NCBI GenBank assembly: GCA_001051155.2 | Contig: JYIP02000007.1 | Coordinates: 3,288,342 to 3,352,341 of the forward strand | Direction: 5' to 3' | DNA from: Chrysoporthe austroafricana | Lineage: Eukaryota; Ascomycota; Sordariomycetes; Diaporthales; Cryphonectriaceae | DNA length: 64,000 nucleotides | Shown here: positions 50,678 through 60,602 of the stretch, in pieces | Numbering within the stretch: position 1 is the stretch's first letter | How the letters are laid out: each line of letters begins with the position of its first letter | Notes under the pieces: generated by a model | What the model saw: the letters and a program-made list of their open reading frames with translations, nothing else | Database searches by the model: none | Told to the model about the DNA's origin: nothing | Program-made: the position numbers and the translations under genes

Positions 50678-51094
50678 TATTATAACCCGATAGAGAACCA
50701 GAATATAAAGAAAGAGAAAAAAGCTAAACAAGCACTTTACCTTTAGCTTTGCCGGGAAAAAATCCTATAACTGCTTACGTAACTTAGGGTTAGGGTTAAC
50801 CTGAATCGATAGGATCGATAAGCTCGATATAAGAATCTATCGATTTAAAGCTGAAAAGCTAGATATATAAAGATAGGATATTTACTGAATAGATTATTAT
50901 AGCTTTTTAGTTATAAATTTAAGTATTACTTAGACTCTATAATACTTTCAAGTAATAGCCTTTTAAGCTTATAAACTTTGCAATTATTTTATTAAACGTA
51001 TTTCGGTATTTAAAGCTATATTTAATACTGCTTTTATTAGCATAAACCCTTTAACTTTACAGTTTATTTTAAGATTATTGCAGCGTTTATAATA
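50678..51094 (+). repeat. Element J 3' LTR (417 bp)
   Basis: Preceded by purine tract CGATAGGAAAAGGATAA. Starts TATTATAACC and ends GTTTATAATA. Contains TTAGGGTTAGGGTTAA at 50784-50799 and TATATAA. Confidence 0.82.
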
Positions 51095-51559
51095 GCAATC
51101 GTTTTTAAAATCGGCAAAAACGAAAAAGCAAATTAAGAATTATATATTAAATATGCAAAGCGTTTTGCAATTTAAAAAGCGCTTATAGCTATTGAAATGG
51201 GAATTGCTTACTGTATATATTTTCTAACGAATATACGAATTGCTATTATTAAAATATTTAAGAAAAAAACGTAATTTTCCAAATTATATAATAGGATTAT
51301 TATTGGGATAAAATATTATAAAATATAAATTAATTCCTGAAATCTTATAATATTTGCCGGCAAATAATATTCTCTTATCGGTTATAGCAAAAATTATTTT
51401 AATTGCTATTAATAATAAATAAGTTTTAATTTCAGATTTCAATTAATTTTATAATAGATTTAATAGCAATAAAAAGCGGTTTGCAATATATAATAGTTCT
51501 AATCGATCGCTTATCGAAATATATTTAGCTAGAAACGATATATTCGATATTAGCCGAAA
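51095..51559 (+). pseudogene. Integrase fragment of a different retrotransposon
   Basis: Does not align with the A-M family. Near 51460-51550 the frame reads IIVLIDRLSKYI, stop, LETIYSILAE, the integrase core of Ty3/gypsy elements (usually V-[VI]-DR-L-[ST]-K-Y). The preceding part may be RNase H / HHCC but is too decayed to name. Cut at 51560 by an LTR fragment. Confidence 0.55.
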
Positions 51560-51639
51560 TATTATAAATGCTATAATAATTCTAAAATATATTATAAAGT
51601 TAAAGAGTTTATATTAATAAGAGCAATGCTAAATATAAA
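51560..51639 (-). repeat. 80-bp LTR fragment
   Basis: Starts TATTATAAATGCTATAATAA, the end of a minus-strand LTR of the I/C type, and is cut off at 51640 by the LTR of L. Confidence 0.7.
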
Positions 51640-52088
51640 TATTATAACTTAGCGGACAGACCGGGAATATATAATATAAGAAAAAAACCTATAAGGAATT
51701 ATATTATTAACTCCGCTTAAAAAGGTTTTATAACCGCTTATATAACCAAGGGTTAGGGTTAGCTTGGATCGATAGGATCAGTATCGATTCTAACGGATAA
51801 ATAGGATTGACAGCCTCGAGAGAAGAATCTATCGATCCAAAAAACTAAAAAGCTGAATATATAAAAACAGAATATTTACTAGATAAAGTACTATAGCTTT
51901 TCAGTCGTAAATCTAAATACTATTTGGACTTTATTAGACTATTCAAGTATTAGCTATTTAAGCTTATAAATATTGCGATACTTTATTAAACGTATTTCGG
52001 TATTCAAAGCTATATTTAATACCGCTTTTACTAGTATAAACCTTTTAGCTTTACAGTTTATTTTAGAATTGCTATAGCGTTTATAATA
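51640..52088 (+). repeat. Element L 5' LTR (449 bp)
   Basis: Starts TATTATAACT and ends GTTTATAATA. Contains AAGGGTTAGGGTTAG near 51748-51762 and repeated GATCGATAGGATC / AATCTATCGATCC words. The core has TATATAA with right arm TAGCTTTTCAGT. Confidence 0.82.
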
Positions 52089-53067
52089 TTTTTACAATTC
52101 TTATTTAAGAACGGTTTAATATATACCCTTTAAGCAATATTCGAAATATAATAGCGCTTTAAATTCCGTTTTCTTTTAATAATTAAGCTTTTTAGGAAAA
52201 GGCCCCGGCTATTTTTATTAACGAATAATTCCAATAGCAGAATATAGCTCTATATTAGCAATTTGAGAAAATTAAGAATAAAATTTTCCGTTTTAATGCT
52301 TTTTAGCAAGCTAAAGCTTTTAAGCTTAATAAGCTTAAGCTTTACAAAAGTATTCGAAAAGACTTCCAAGCTTTCTTAACTTAGCTTAAAGCTTATTTCA
52401 AGTATTATAATATTCAGTTCAGGACTACTTACAATAAGATCGATTTCGCGGAAAGCCATTTCGAAAAAACTGCTTTCCAATAATAAGAATTAACTTTCCG
52501 CAATTATTTAAATAATAGCAAAGACTTTCGTTCCGAAAATACTAAGCGTATCTTTTAGCGCTATATTAATTTTGAATTAGCTTTTATTAAAACTTTTAAA
52601 AATCCGGATAAACGATATATTGCAATATGCTAATTGAAAATATTCTGGCAAATAAGTTTTGCTATAGATTATATAGCCAAGTTTAGATAAATTATAGCTT
52701 ACTTAAATTATAAGGATAAACCCTTTATAAATACTTATTATATAAGATTTAAAGAAGAAATTAAGAACGAATTCTATAAGGAAAACCGACCCGAAAAACT
52801 TAATGAATTTATTAATAAAGCAATTCGTATTAATAATCGACTTTACGAATAATATTAATAGCGATAAAAGAATTATAATAATACTTTAAAATATTAATTT
52901 AACTCTAAAAAGCGCAAGTTTCGATATAAAAAACAAAATAATACGGCTTATTTAAGCATAATATATACTAAACTTATAAAATTAAATACCTTTATATATA
53001 AATAATGTAAAGGGGTTACTTATTATAATTGCGGCAAGAAAAGTTATATTGCGCGCAATTGCTATTA
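52089..53067 (+). pseudogene. Element L gag
   Basis: Leader and capsid-like gag aligning with A, B and F. The zinc knuckle near 53019-53060 reads YYNCGKKSYIARNC. Cut by LTR M at 53068; the rest of L is not seen. Confidence 0.72.
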
Positions 53068-53511
53068 TATTATAACTCAATATAAGGACCGGGGGCATGC
53101 AAAATATAAAGATAACTATTAAAGCACTTTAATAATAACCTTATTATAAAGAACTCGTATTAATTATATAATTACGGGTTAGGGTTAAATTAGATAAAGA
53201 TTACTGGATTATTAAGTAATTTAATAAGCCAGGCTTATTGGATTACTTGGTAAGCCGATAATCCAAATTAAAGAGCTGGATATATAAAAATAAAATATCT
53301 ATTAAATAAATTATTATAGCTTTTCAGTTATAAATCTAAATATCATTCGGACCCTATAATATATTCGAATAATAGCCGTATCGGCTTATGAATATTGTAT
53401 TATTTCGTTAAATATATTTCGGTATTTAAAGATTGTACTTAATACCGCTTTTGCTAGCATAAACCTTTTGATTTTACAGTTTATCTTAAGATTATTGCAG
53501 CGTTTATAATA
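53068..53511 (+). repeat. LTR M (444 bp) at the compartment boundary
   Basis: Starts TATTATAACT and ends GTTTATAATA. Contains ACGGGTTAGGGTTA near 53174-53187, then a stretch built of TGGATTAYT and AAGCC words, then TATATAA and TAGCTTTTCAGT. Flanks TATTA (left) and TTCGT (right) do not match, so it is not a clean solo LTR. GC-rich DNA begins at the next base. Confidence 0.8.
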
Positions 53512-53755
53512 TTCGTACTCGAGCCGCGGAAGGAATTACGGAAGCAGCTTAAGCGCTGCCAGGGCTATATAAGAGCTCTGGGCCTTTGCTAGCGCTATTG
53601 ACCTCGATCGTACTGGCTGGCTTCTTATCTGCCGGCCGGCAAAGCTAGAATAAGCATAATTATTCTATATCCTCTTATAATCTTGCTATTATAGCCTTTA
53701 AAGCTTTTTCTTTTCTTCTTATAGCTTTCTTAATATTCTTTTTATAACTTTCTTC
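53512..53755. other. Boundary segment, no gene seen
   Basis: Mixed composition, GC-rich for the first 150 bp and AT-rich afterwards. No repeat or reading frame is recognisable. It separates LTR M from the 9-bp minisatellite. Confidence 0.5.
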
Positions 53756-55270
53756 CCAGACTTTCTTTTCGTATAGCTTATATAGCTTATATAGCTCGTA
53801 TAGCTATTAAAGCTATTTTTATTCCTCTCGCAGCTCGCGCAGCTCTTCTTCTTATAGCTCGCGGAACTCTTACAGCTCGAAAAGCTTTTATAGCTTGTAT
53901 AGCTTGCACAGCTTGTACAGCTCCTATAGCTCTAAAAGCTTATATAGCTTCTATAGCTTGCACAGTTCGTATAGCTTCGAGAGCTCGCACAGCTAGCTGC
54001 CAGAGCTTCTTCCTACTCCCCTTATAGCTCTCGTAGCCTTCGCAGCTCGCATTTTACAGCTTCCGGAACTTGCGTACCTTATATAGCTTATACGGCTCGC
54101 ATTCGCATTCCATAGCTCGTACAGCTCGTACAGCTTCTCAGCTTATAAACCTCGTACAGCTTATTTTCGCATAGCTCCCAGAGCTCTTACGGCTTCCATA
54201 CCTCCCCCATAGCTCGCACTCTACAGTTCCGCGAGCTCGTACGGCTCCCAGAGCCCACTCCTTCTCGTAGCCCTTGCACAGCTTGTCCTTTGCGCATACA
54301 GCTATCCCGAATACAGCTGTCTGTCATACAGCTGTCCTTCGCTATCTCCCGCTATGCCCCGCACGACCAGCTGTAGTGATGCTTATATCCGATTATAGCC
54401 GAATTACATGATCACGCCCACTGGTGCTGGCTGTGGCTGTCTGCCTGTGTGCCGGCCGGCCAGGCCAGAGCAGGCGTGATCGATCACCTTGTGTCCTCTC
54501 GCGGTCCTGCTGCCATAGCCCCCAAGGCTCTTGCTCTTCCTGCCACAATTCGTCTTCCCACGACCTCTCTTCTCCCACAGCTCTTCCCCCAGCTCATGCT
54601 CCCACAGCTCATGCTCCCTCATCCTCATCTGCCCACAGCTCGCACAGCTCCGAGAGCTTGTACGGCTCCGAGAGCCTGCACGGCTCGTACAGCTTGCACA
54701 GCTGCCAGAGCTGCTCCCTCGCACCTCGCAGCTCTAAGAGCTTGTACAGCTTCCACAGCTTGTACAGCTTGCTTGCACAGCTTGCTTGCTTGCACAGCTT
54801 GCTTGCTTGCACAGCTGCAGACCTCCTCTTCCCACTCCTCGCGCAGCTCGCACTCCACAGCTCCGAGACCTCCCACAGCTCCTCTTGTATTGGCAGCTCC
54901 TGTCTCGACGCTTCCGGTAAGCTCCTCTCGTCCTGACCCTTCCCAGCGTTTGTCATGCTGACCATGCCTCCCGGCAGCTCGCCCAGCTCCTCTTCCTGCA
55001 AGCTCGACTTGCCAGCTCGGCCTGCCAGCTGTGCTAGCAGCTCTTGGCTTGACAGCTCCCGGAACCCCCATAGCTTCTACAGCTCGTACGGCTCGTACAG
55101 CTGGCTGTCAGAGCTGCTCCCATTCCCCTTGCAGCTCTCGCAGCTCCCACATCTCCGAGAGCTTGCTCAGCTTGCACAGCTGCTCTCGGGTTGGTTCCTC
55201 CCAGCTCCTCTTCCTGCCAGCTCGACCAGCCAGCTCGACCAGCCAGCTCGACCAGCAGCTCTTGTCTCGA
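53756..55270. repeat. 9-bp minisatellite, consensus YACAGCTYG
   Basis: AGCT recurs with a period of mostly 9 bp (for example CACAGCTCG, TACAGCTTG, GAGAGCTTG), with degenerate and interspersed stretches. At the left end the units are TATAGCTTA / TATAGCTCG, and further right TACAGCTCG / CACAGCTCC. That is a C-to-T gradient falling with distance from LTR M. Because the period is a multiple of three, all frames stay open and give low-complexity ORFs on both strands (54424-54961 and reverse). I do not regard them as genes. Confidence 0.85.
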
Positions 55271-55329
55271 TGCTTCCGGTATGCTCCTCTCGTCCTGGCT
55301 CTTCCCGGCTTCTCTTCTGCTGACCACGC

Positions 55330-56300
55330 CTCCCAGCGCCTCTCCTGACGCTGCCCTTCCCGATAACGCCCTCCTCCCTATCGTCGCCATCCTCCTTCCT
55401 CCCCCCCCGCCCTCCTGTCAAGCTCGTTCCCGCTCGCAGCGGAAGTTGTTAGCCGGCGGAAGAGGAGGGAAACATATCGCGAGGCCCGCCGGCGAGAAGA
55501 GATACGCTCTTCCCCTCCCGACGCTACCCCTCCCTCCCTCCCTCCCTCCCTCCAATGCCTCCTCCCATGTCGTCGCTATCCTCCCACCCTTGTCGAGCTC
55601 GCGCCGCCCCGGCTTTTGGTCCCCGCGCGCGGTGGAAGCTGGCCAGTGCAAAAGGAGAGAAATACATCTCGAGGTTGGCCGGCGCAAAAGGAGGAGATAT
55701 ATATATCGAGGCCCGCCGGCAAGAAAAGACGCGCTCCCCCCCCCCTCCGACGCTGCCTCTCCCGACAACCGCTTCCTGCCTCCCCCCAACCCGTTATATT
55801 GTCGCCATGCTCCCGCAGTATTGCCGCCGTTCCCCCGTTATATCGCTGCCGTCCCCCCCTTCCTGTCAAGCTTGCGCCGCTCCCTGGCTTTTAGTTCCCG
55901 CGCGCGGCGAAGGTTGGCCGGCGCAAGAGGAAGGATAATACATATCGCGAGGCGTGCCGGCGGAAGAGGGGGGATATACATATCGAGGCCCGCTGGCGAG
56001 AAGAGACGGCGGGGATATTGCCGGGATACCAAGTGCTGTATGCGTCCCGTCTTCCTCCCAGGTTGTTCCCGAGCTTCCCCTTGTTGTCGCTAGGAGGTCT
56101 CAGTTGCCCCTGCGCCTCCCTTTTGCTGTCGCCAACCTAGCGTTGCCTGCCCTCCTCCCTTTTTGCGCGCGAGCGAGCGCACGTCCGTGCTTTGGTTTTG
56201 ACCCGCCCCCTTTTGTCGTCACCAGGCCGGGGGAAATAGATCGCAAGGTCGGTCAGAGGAAATATACCCCGAGGTTGGCCGGGGGGGGGGGGAATCGATT
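55330..56300. repeat. About three copies of a ~230-290-bp GC-rich repeat
   Basis: Recurring blocks: GTCAAGCTYG / GTCGAGCTCG, then GGCTTTTGGTCCCCGCGCGCGG, GGCCGGCGCAAGAGG, ATACATATCGCGAGGC, GATATACATATCGAGGCCCG, GCCGGCGAGAAGAGA and CCTCCCGACGCTGCC. Starts are near 55415, 55593 and 55861. Units are diverged and partly shuffled. The long plus-strand ORF 55191-56093 and the opposite-strand ORFs lie in this array and are low-complexity Pro/Arg/Ser sequence, probably not genes. Confidence 0.7.
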
Positions 56301-56399
56301 TCACTGTCCTTGCTGTCGTGGTTGTCGTCCAGATTTTGCCCCAAGCTGTCCGTGGTTTTCAACCGCCCCCCCTTTTCTCGCTCCCAGGCATCCCCCGCC

Positions 56400-56760
56400 C
56401 CCTTTACTCTATCCCCAGGCTTGTCATCGAGTATCCGCACCCCTCGGGCATCAGTAGTGGCAGTGCGGCGCGTTATGGTATGGTATTGTGGTAGTGGTGC
56501 GAAATCCGCCATATACCTCTGCCTATCGCCCTCGCCTTTCGCCTTTCGCCTTTCGCCCTTCGCCCTTCGCTCTCCCCCTTATGCCCCGCAATCGATCCCC
56601 AGGCTGCTTATCAAGTATCCGTACCCCCGGGCATTCGTAGTAGCAATATGGCGTATCGTAATATATTTGACAGGGTAGTAATAGTAGTAGGTAGTAGTGC
56701 GTTCCATACTTGGGTGCGAAATCCGCCGTATGCCTTGCTTGCCGCCCTCGCTCTCTGCGC
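56400..56760. repeat. Direct duplication of a ~150-bp segment
   Basis: 56400-56540 and 56595-56755 share CCCAGGCTTGTCATCGAGTA / CCCAGGCTGCTTATCAAGTA, TCCGYACCCCYSGGGCATY, a run of GTAGTAGT / GTGGTAGTG and GTGCGAAATCCGCCRTATRCC. Between them is a CGCCTTTCG x4-5 microsatellite (56530-56570). No gene is supported. Confidence 0.65.
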
Positions 56761-56789
56761 TGAGCGCCCGCGTTCCAAGCCACCCCGAC

Positions 56790-57600
56790 AATCCGTCCGA
56801 ACGCCACTACGCCTGCAATACGGGCCTGCACGGCCTCCAACCACCCGGAAAAGGCATTGCACGATCGATCTGCAGCTATCCGGGCAGATGGCAAGGGCGC
56901 AAGACCGTCTGTGCTGCTGTGATTCGCAGGCCGGGTTGTCTTGTGCTGTCCGAAGCCCTGGGGCTGCAGATCAGACTGACCAGCCCTCGGACAGACAAGA
57001 TCAGCCTCGGATTTTACAGAGATGGCTCAAAACCGTTCGGACAAGGTCAAATCTGGACTGCGCAACCTAGTTTATCCTATCCCCGGGATTTTCCAAGACC
57101 GCAGCACCCCGCTATGTCGTGCTACAGCCTTCGCACCATCTCCCACAAGCCGGCTGTGGCCATAATTGAATGCTTCTCCTCACAGCCTGTGCTTTTGCAT
57201 GCAGGCTGTGCTTTTCTTCACAGACTGTACTCCTTCTCAAAGTCCAGACCCCGACCTTGACCTCGACCTTCGTCTGCCATTTCCCGCAATAGGTCATCAC
57301 TATCAGATCGTTCAACTTCGTCGTGCATGTCACGCACGCCATTACCGCTGGCATCATGACTACGGTCTTGGATTTGTTTTCTGGGCATTCACGCAACTCC
57401 GGAGATATCTTATCGTGGCATGGTTATAACCTCCTCTAGCAGCAGCGTCTTGGTATGGCATATGAATAACTCACTCTCATTATTGAACATGGCGTATATC
57501 CAGCATACTCATCAGTATGAATACCTTGAGATGCAGTGCTTAATAACGGTCAGTTGTCGAGGCTACGGCCATGTGTTTTGTTGGCGCCACCGGTTAATGG
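56790..57600. other. GC-rich segment without a recognised gene
   Basis: Two overlapping plus-strand frames (56648-57070 and 56697-57260) are open but resemble nothing I recognise, and neither has evident family features. A short direct repeat CACAGCCTGTGCTTTT / GCAGGCTGTGCTTTTCTTCACAG lies at 57178-57230. Could be a decayed gene. Confidence 0.35.
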
Positions 57601-57605
57601 CAGGA

Positions 57606-57890
57606 CTATGAAGGATATCCCATTGAAGTCGCTATATTCCTGCCAGTCCGGGGTATTGCTGAGGGCTTGGGCCGACAGGCGCCTATGCCTGGGTCCTGCT
57701 GTAGCGAGCCGTCGACCGCGTTGAGCATAAGGGTGTCGAGGCATATCAGGCCGCCGGGGTCAAAGCTGCCGACCGGGAGCAATGTTCTCATGCCGAGTAT
57801 GCACCAAGGATATTCGTCGTTGTGGCTGTCGCCGCTTCGGAAGCGGTCGTCGACGGTTTCCCGGTCGAGAGGCCCTGGCATCAAGGACAT
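57606..57890 (-). pseudogene. Possible 2OG-Fe(II) dioxygenase-like fragment
   Basis: A minus-strand frame of 94 codons contains SHNDEYPWCILGMRTLLPVG, then SFDPGGLICLDTLMLN. The order H-x-D ... PW ... G-x-F-x2-G-x-L ... L resembles the iron-binding core of fungal 2-oxoglutarate dioxygenase-like proteins (H-x-D ... G-D-F-x-G-G-x-L). The distal His and the Arg of the fold are not seen, and the frame has no convincing continuation on either side. Probably a relic; could be coincidence. Upstream in-frame sequence (HLADHIRNG) is open but unrecognised. Confidence 0.3.
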
Positions 57891-59000
57891 GAACGATGGG
57901 CCGTGGCGTCTTGTTGGGCCGTTGCGTATGTGGTCTGCGAGGTGCGAGGGCGTAGCCTGTAGTGGAGTGCAAGGCTGCGCTGTGTCGGAGGTGCTGTTCG
58001 GGGTGGTGGGCTACTCTGGTGGTGTCATAAACGCATCGAGTAAGGCTGGATTGCCTAGATGCGCTCGAGAGGATCACCGTTCGCCAGGTTCTTGGAGCGA
58101 GCCGAAGGTTGTCGGGAACCTGCTGTGCTGTGGCCAATGAGTACAGCTGCTGGCCGGGGCGCTGGTCTCTGCATCCGAGACTGTCCCGGGCACGGCAGCC
58201 CTGTTTCCGCGCGGGGCCCGCCTACACCTTGCACTTCACCGCTCGCCTTGCACACCTCCCCGGCCGTGTTAGGTGGCGCGCGTCCGGTGTGTCGATTCCG
58301 TAGCTCCACACCTGCGGTACTGCCCGCGCCGCTCTCTGGCTCTCCGTCCGACGATGCGTCTCTCACTGCTCCCGCTTCTACACCGCCCGATGGGGTAGAC
58401 TCCAAGCCATGCCAACCTGGCCCGCCTCCAGAAGGGGACTCGCATGTTGAAGACATTTCTTCGCTGGCCACGCATGGCGTTCAGGCGTTCAGGCGTTCGT
58501 GCAGATCGTGCGGTGTGACGAACTAGTGCGGCTCGGTCCCCCTGCTCTACTCGCGCCTTGCGCAGACTTGACAGCCTGCATGCCTACAAGAGAGGACGAT
58601 GCGGGGACGGGTACTATCCGCGGCGTGACGTGGCCTGTCTTCTCATCTAGACCAGCCACAATCCTTCAGGTGCACCGTTGGCAGCCCCTTGCTGCTGTAT
58701 GTCAATGTCGAAAGCAATCTCTGCCGAAGATTGCCATGCATCCCAGAGACGACCACTCGCTAGCGTCATGAAGCGACTAACCATGCTGTGTCAACTGAGC
58801 CGCCAGTATCGATGCTCTTGCACCAGACTTGTTTTAGAAGACATGCCGGGACAATGCAAATGAGGCTTGCTCGCAGCGTGATGCCTAAGGTTGGCAAGAT
58901 GAGACTTTGGCGGCCATACCCAACCACATCTGCAGGTGGCGCACAAGCATGGGCTCACTGAGACCCATCACAGTGTACGAGTGCGAGCTGCCTGACTTTT
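57891..59000. other. GC-rich segment, overlapping ORFs but no recognised gene
   Basis: Overlapping open frames exist on both strands (58059-58526 plus, 58055-58471 minus). The plus frame has a Ser/Pro/Asp-rich stretch (STPAVLPAPLSGSPSDDASL) typical of disordered fungal proteins. No domain, intron structure or family resemblance could be identified. Confidence 0.35.
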
Positions 59001-59103
59001 AAGTCATGAATAGTAGTATAAGTATAAGGTTCAGCGCCCCAACTTTGAGTCGTGCTTCCAGTACACCAAACTGCGGACGTTCGCGAAGATGCTCGAACCC
59101 GTT

Positions 59104-59148
59104 AAGTCAAAGCACCCATAAGTGGGCCACCCCTATTAGTGGGCCAGC
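59104..59148. repeat. Candidate terminal repeat of the Fot1-like relic
   Basis: AAGTCAAAGCACCCATAAGTGGGCCACCCCTATTAGTGGGCCA contains the tandem words ATAAGTGGGCCA and ATTAGTGGGCCA. It lies just past the 3' end of the transposase relic, where a terminal inverted repeat is expected. The partner end was not found in the window, so assignment is tentative. Confidence 0.4.
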
Positions 59149-59183
59149 CACACATATATATATATATCATATATTTGATTTCT

Positions 59184-59560
59184 TTACTGCTCTTCCATAT
59201 CAGCAACTAAAATACAGTCTTCCTCAACAATAGATAATTCCCTATCGCTCTCTTCATTAGAACCATCTGCACCCTGATTGGCCTCTTTTTGAGCCCTCTG
59301 GATAGCTTCGATATCAGCAAACCTGGAATTCGGGCTAGTTTCTACCTTCCTTCTTTTTCTGATAGCTTTTACTTGGGTCTCTAGGGCCTGAATTCTTTGG
59401 AAGGCATGGGCCAATAGAAGGTCTTTCTCGTCAAAACCTTTAGTAATTTTTCTGAATAGAATGCGCTGTGCTGGCTATGGTGAAATCTGGGCTTTTGTTA
59501 CAAGGGCAGAGTTCTGGGCTTGGAAGGGGTCTTCATTTAATGATAACTGTTAAGGTGGTC
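59184..59560 (-). pseudogene. C-terminal relic of a pogo/Fot1-like (Tc1/mariner) transposase
   Basis: The minus-strand frame contains RILFRKITKGFDEKDLLLAH, then QRIQALETQVKAIRKRRKVE, then TSPNSRFADIEAIQRAQKEA and an acidic tail. This is the coiled-coil and nuclear-localisation tail of fungal DDE_1-type transposases. A TAG stop lies in frame near 59490 and a TAA near 59540. The DDE catalytic core is missing, and the sequence upstream (59560-59760, KTRPTAGGKVPNCMKK) is open but not recognised. A non-autonomous, truncated copy. Confidence 0.65.
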
Positions 59561-59801
59561 TAAGGAGTGCTGAAGCTTGGTTCTCGACGTCTGCCTCAGG
59601 CATCCATTGCACAGCCTCCTTCTTCATGCAGTTGGGTACCTTTCCTCCTGCCGTTGGGCGGGTCTTCATGCCCACCGGCGCGTAGCTCGCGAAGTCTTAA
59701 TAGCCTTCCTTTCCTAGGGCACCCTTAGGCGTCCGTGTAACAGCTTTAAAGCGATCCAACTGGTCTTTTCTCTGCCAGATTGCTGGCTGGCCACATACCC
59801 T

Positions 59802-60602
59802 TTATCCTTCTTCCTGCGTATCATCATTCAGCACGCGGCAGACCACAGCCACCTTATGGGACATCTCGCGGCGCAGCCTTCCCAGCTCCTCGCGCTGCGC
59901 AGCCTCCGCGGCCGCCACGCCTTCCAGCTCGTTATGCTGCGCGCCCAGCAGGGCATACAGGTCGTCCCGCTGCCGCCGCAGCTCCGCCTCGCGCCGCGGC
60001 GCCTCCTCCGCCACCTCCGCCCGCAGCGCCACCAGCTCCCGCAGCTGCGCGGCCAGCAGCGCCCACAGCTCGTCCCGCTGCCGCAGCAGCTCTTCCTCGC
60101 GCTGCGGCGGCACGGCCGACGCCACCTCCGCCCGTAGCGCCGCCAGCTCGCGCCGCTGCGCCGCCGATGCCGCCCGCACGTCTGCCAGCTCGCGCCGCTG
60201 CGCCGTGTAGGCCGCCCCGATCTCGCGGAGCAGCCGGTGCGGGGCTGCGCCGCAGCGCTCGCTGCTGGCCCCGTCGTCGTCGTTGGTACTATGATGATCG
60301 AGCGCGTGCTGCCGGGACGAAGGACGAGGGTGGTGCCGCTGCCGCCGGGTGGTGGCGGCGTTTCGGAACGGTAGGGTCTTGCCGAACTGGATCTCGACCA
60401 GCGCCGTGTTCCGGGCATGCGCGGCGGCGAGGGCAGCCGGCCGGCCGTGGCGGTGCAGCTCGCGAGAGAAGGCTAGATCGATCCGGTGCCTCGCGCGGTT
60501 GAATTCGGCATGTGTGAGGGGGGGGATTGTCGCGTCCTGGCCGCTGCGGCTGCTGCTGCTGCTTCCTGGCGGCGAGGTGAGCGGGGTGGCTGCTGACGGC
60601 AT
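59802..60602 (-). CDS. Coiled-coil protein, 266 residues
   Basis: An intact minus-strand frame from ATG 60602 to TAA 59802-59804. Residues 1-25 are Ser/Pro-rich; 26-80 form a short conserved-looking domain (PPLTHAEFNRARHRIDLAF, then FGKTLPFR); 82-115 are Arg/His/Asp-rich and disordered; 120-250 are coiled coil. The coil contains an internal ~37-residue duplication (161-197 and 198-234) with QRDELWALLAAQ / QRDDLYALLGAQ and repeated RELAALRAEV. GC-rich codons keep the opposite strand open too (59780-60502), but that frame is Ala/Pro low complexity. The coil-forming heptads favour the minus strand. Function unknown. A (TA)n run sits just upstream of the ATG. Confidence 0.6.
   Translation of the reverse strand: MPSAATPLTSPPGSSSSSRSGQDATIPPLTHAEFNRARHRIDLAFSRELHRHGRPAALAAAHARNTALVEIQFGKTLPFRNAATTRRQRHHPRPSSRQHALDHHSTNDDDGASSERCGAAPHRLLREIGAAYTAQRRELADVRAASAAQRRELAALRAEVASAVPPQREEELLRQRDELWALLAAQLRELVALRAEVAEEAPRREAELRRQRDDLYALLGAQHNELEGVAAAEAAQREELGRLRREMSHKVAVVCRVLNDDTQEEG

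Larger units (their letters stand above)
44055..51094 (+). mobile_element. Ty3/gypsy element J, lacking its 5' end
   Basis: Plus-strand gag (truncated by the LTR of I), linker, protease, RT, RNase H, integrase, chromodomain, antisense gene, purine tract and 3' LTR (50678-51094). Interrupted once by solo LTR K (TSD ATTAA). The 3' LTR belongs to a subfamily related to F but differs in its upstream half. Confidence 0.8.
1..53511. other. AT-rich, RIP-mutated nested retrotransposon block
   Basis: The block is dominated by TpA, TAT and ATA words, and no long intact reading frame survives. Ty3/gypsy frames can be followed on both strands. They are broken by TAG or TAA where related copies suggest CAG, CAA or TGG, and by TAT for TGT, AAT for GAT and AGC for GGC at motif residues. 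All of these are C-to-T or G-to-A transitions, the signature of repeat-induced point mutation in ascomycetes. LTR pairs and target-site duplications (TSDs) show insertion into insertion. I could not compute RIP indices; a TpA/ApT and CpA/TpG scan would settle it. The block ends sharply at the right end of LTR M. Confidence 0.93.

Noticed and set aside
54424..55390. Many overlapping ORFs of 100-170 codons on both strands
   Set aside because: They lie in or beside the 9-bp minisatellite; a period divisible by three keeps every frame open. Products are Ser/Leu/Cys or Ala/Arg low complexity with no domain.
55191..56093. 300-codon plus-strand ORF
   Set aside because: Crosses the GC-rich repeat array, is Pro/Arg/Ser low complexity, and competes with equally long frames on the other strand.
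58970..59070. Possible tRNA around TGACTTTTAAGTCA
   Set aside because: An anticodon-like stem and partly complementary ends can be drawn, but the T-arm GGTTCRANNCC and proper stem spacing are missing.
59780..60502. 240-codon Ala/Pro-rich plus-strand ORF
   Set aside because: Shadow of the 266-codon coiled-coil gene; contains only APPRAAA-type runs generated by its codons.
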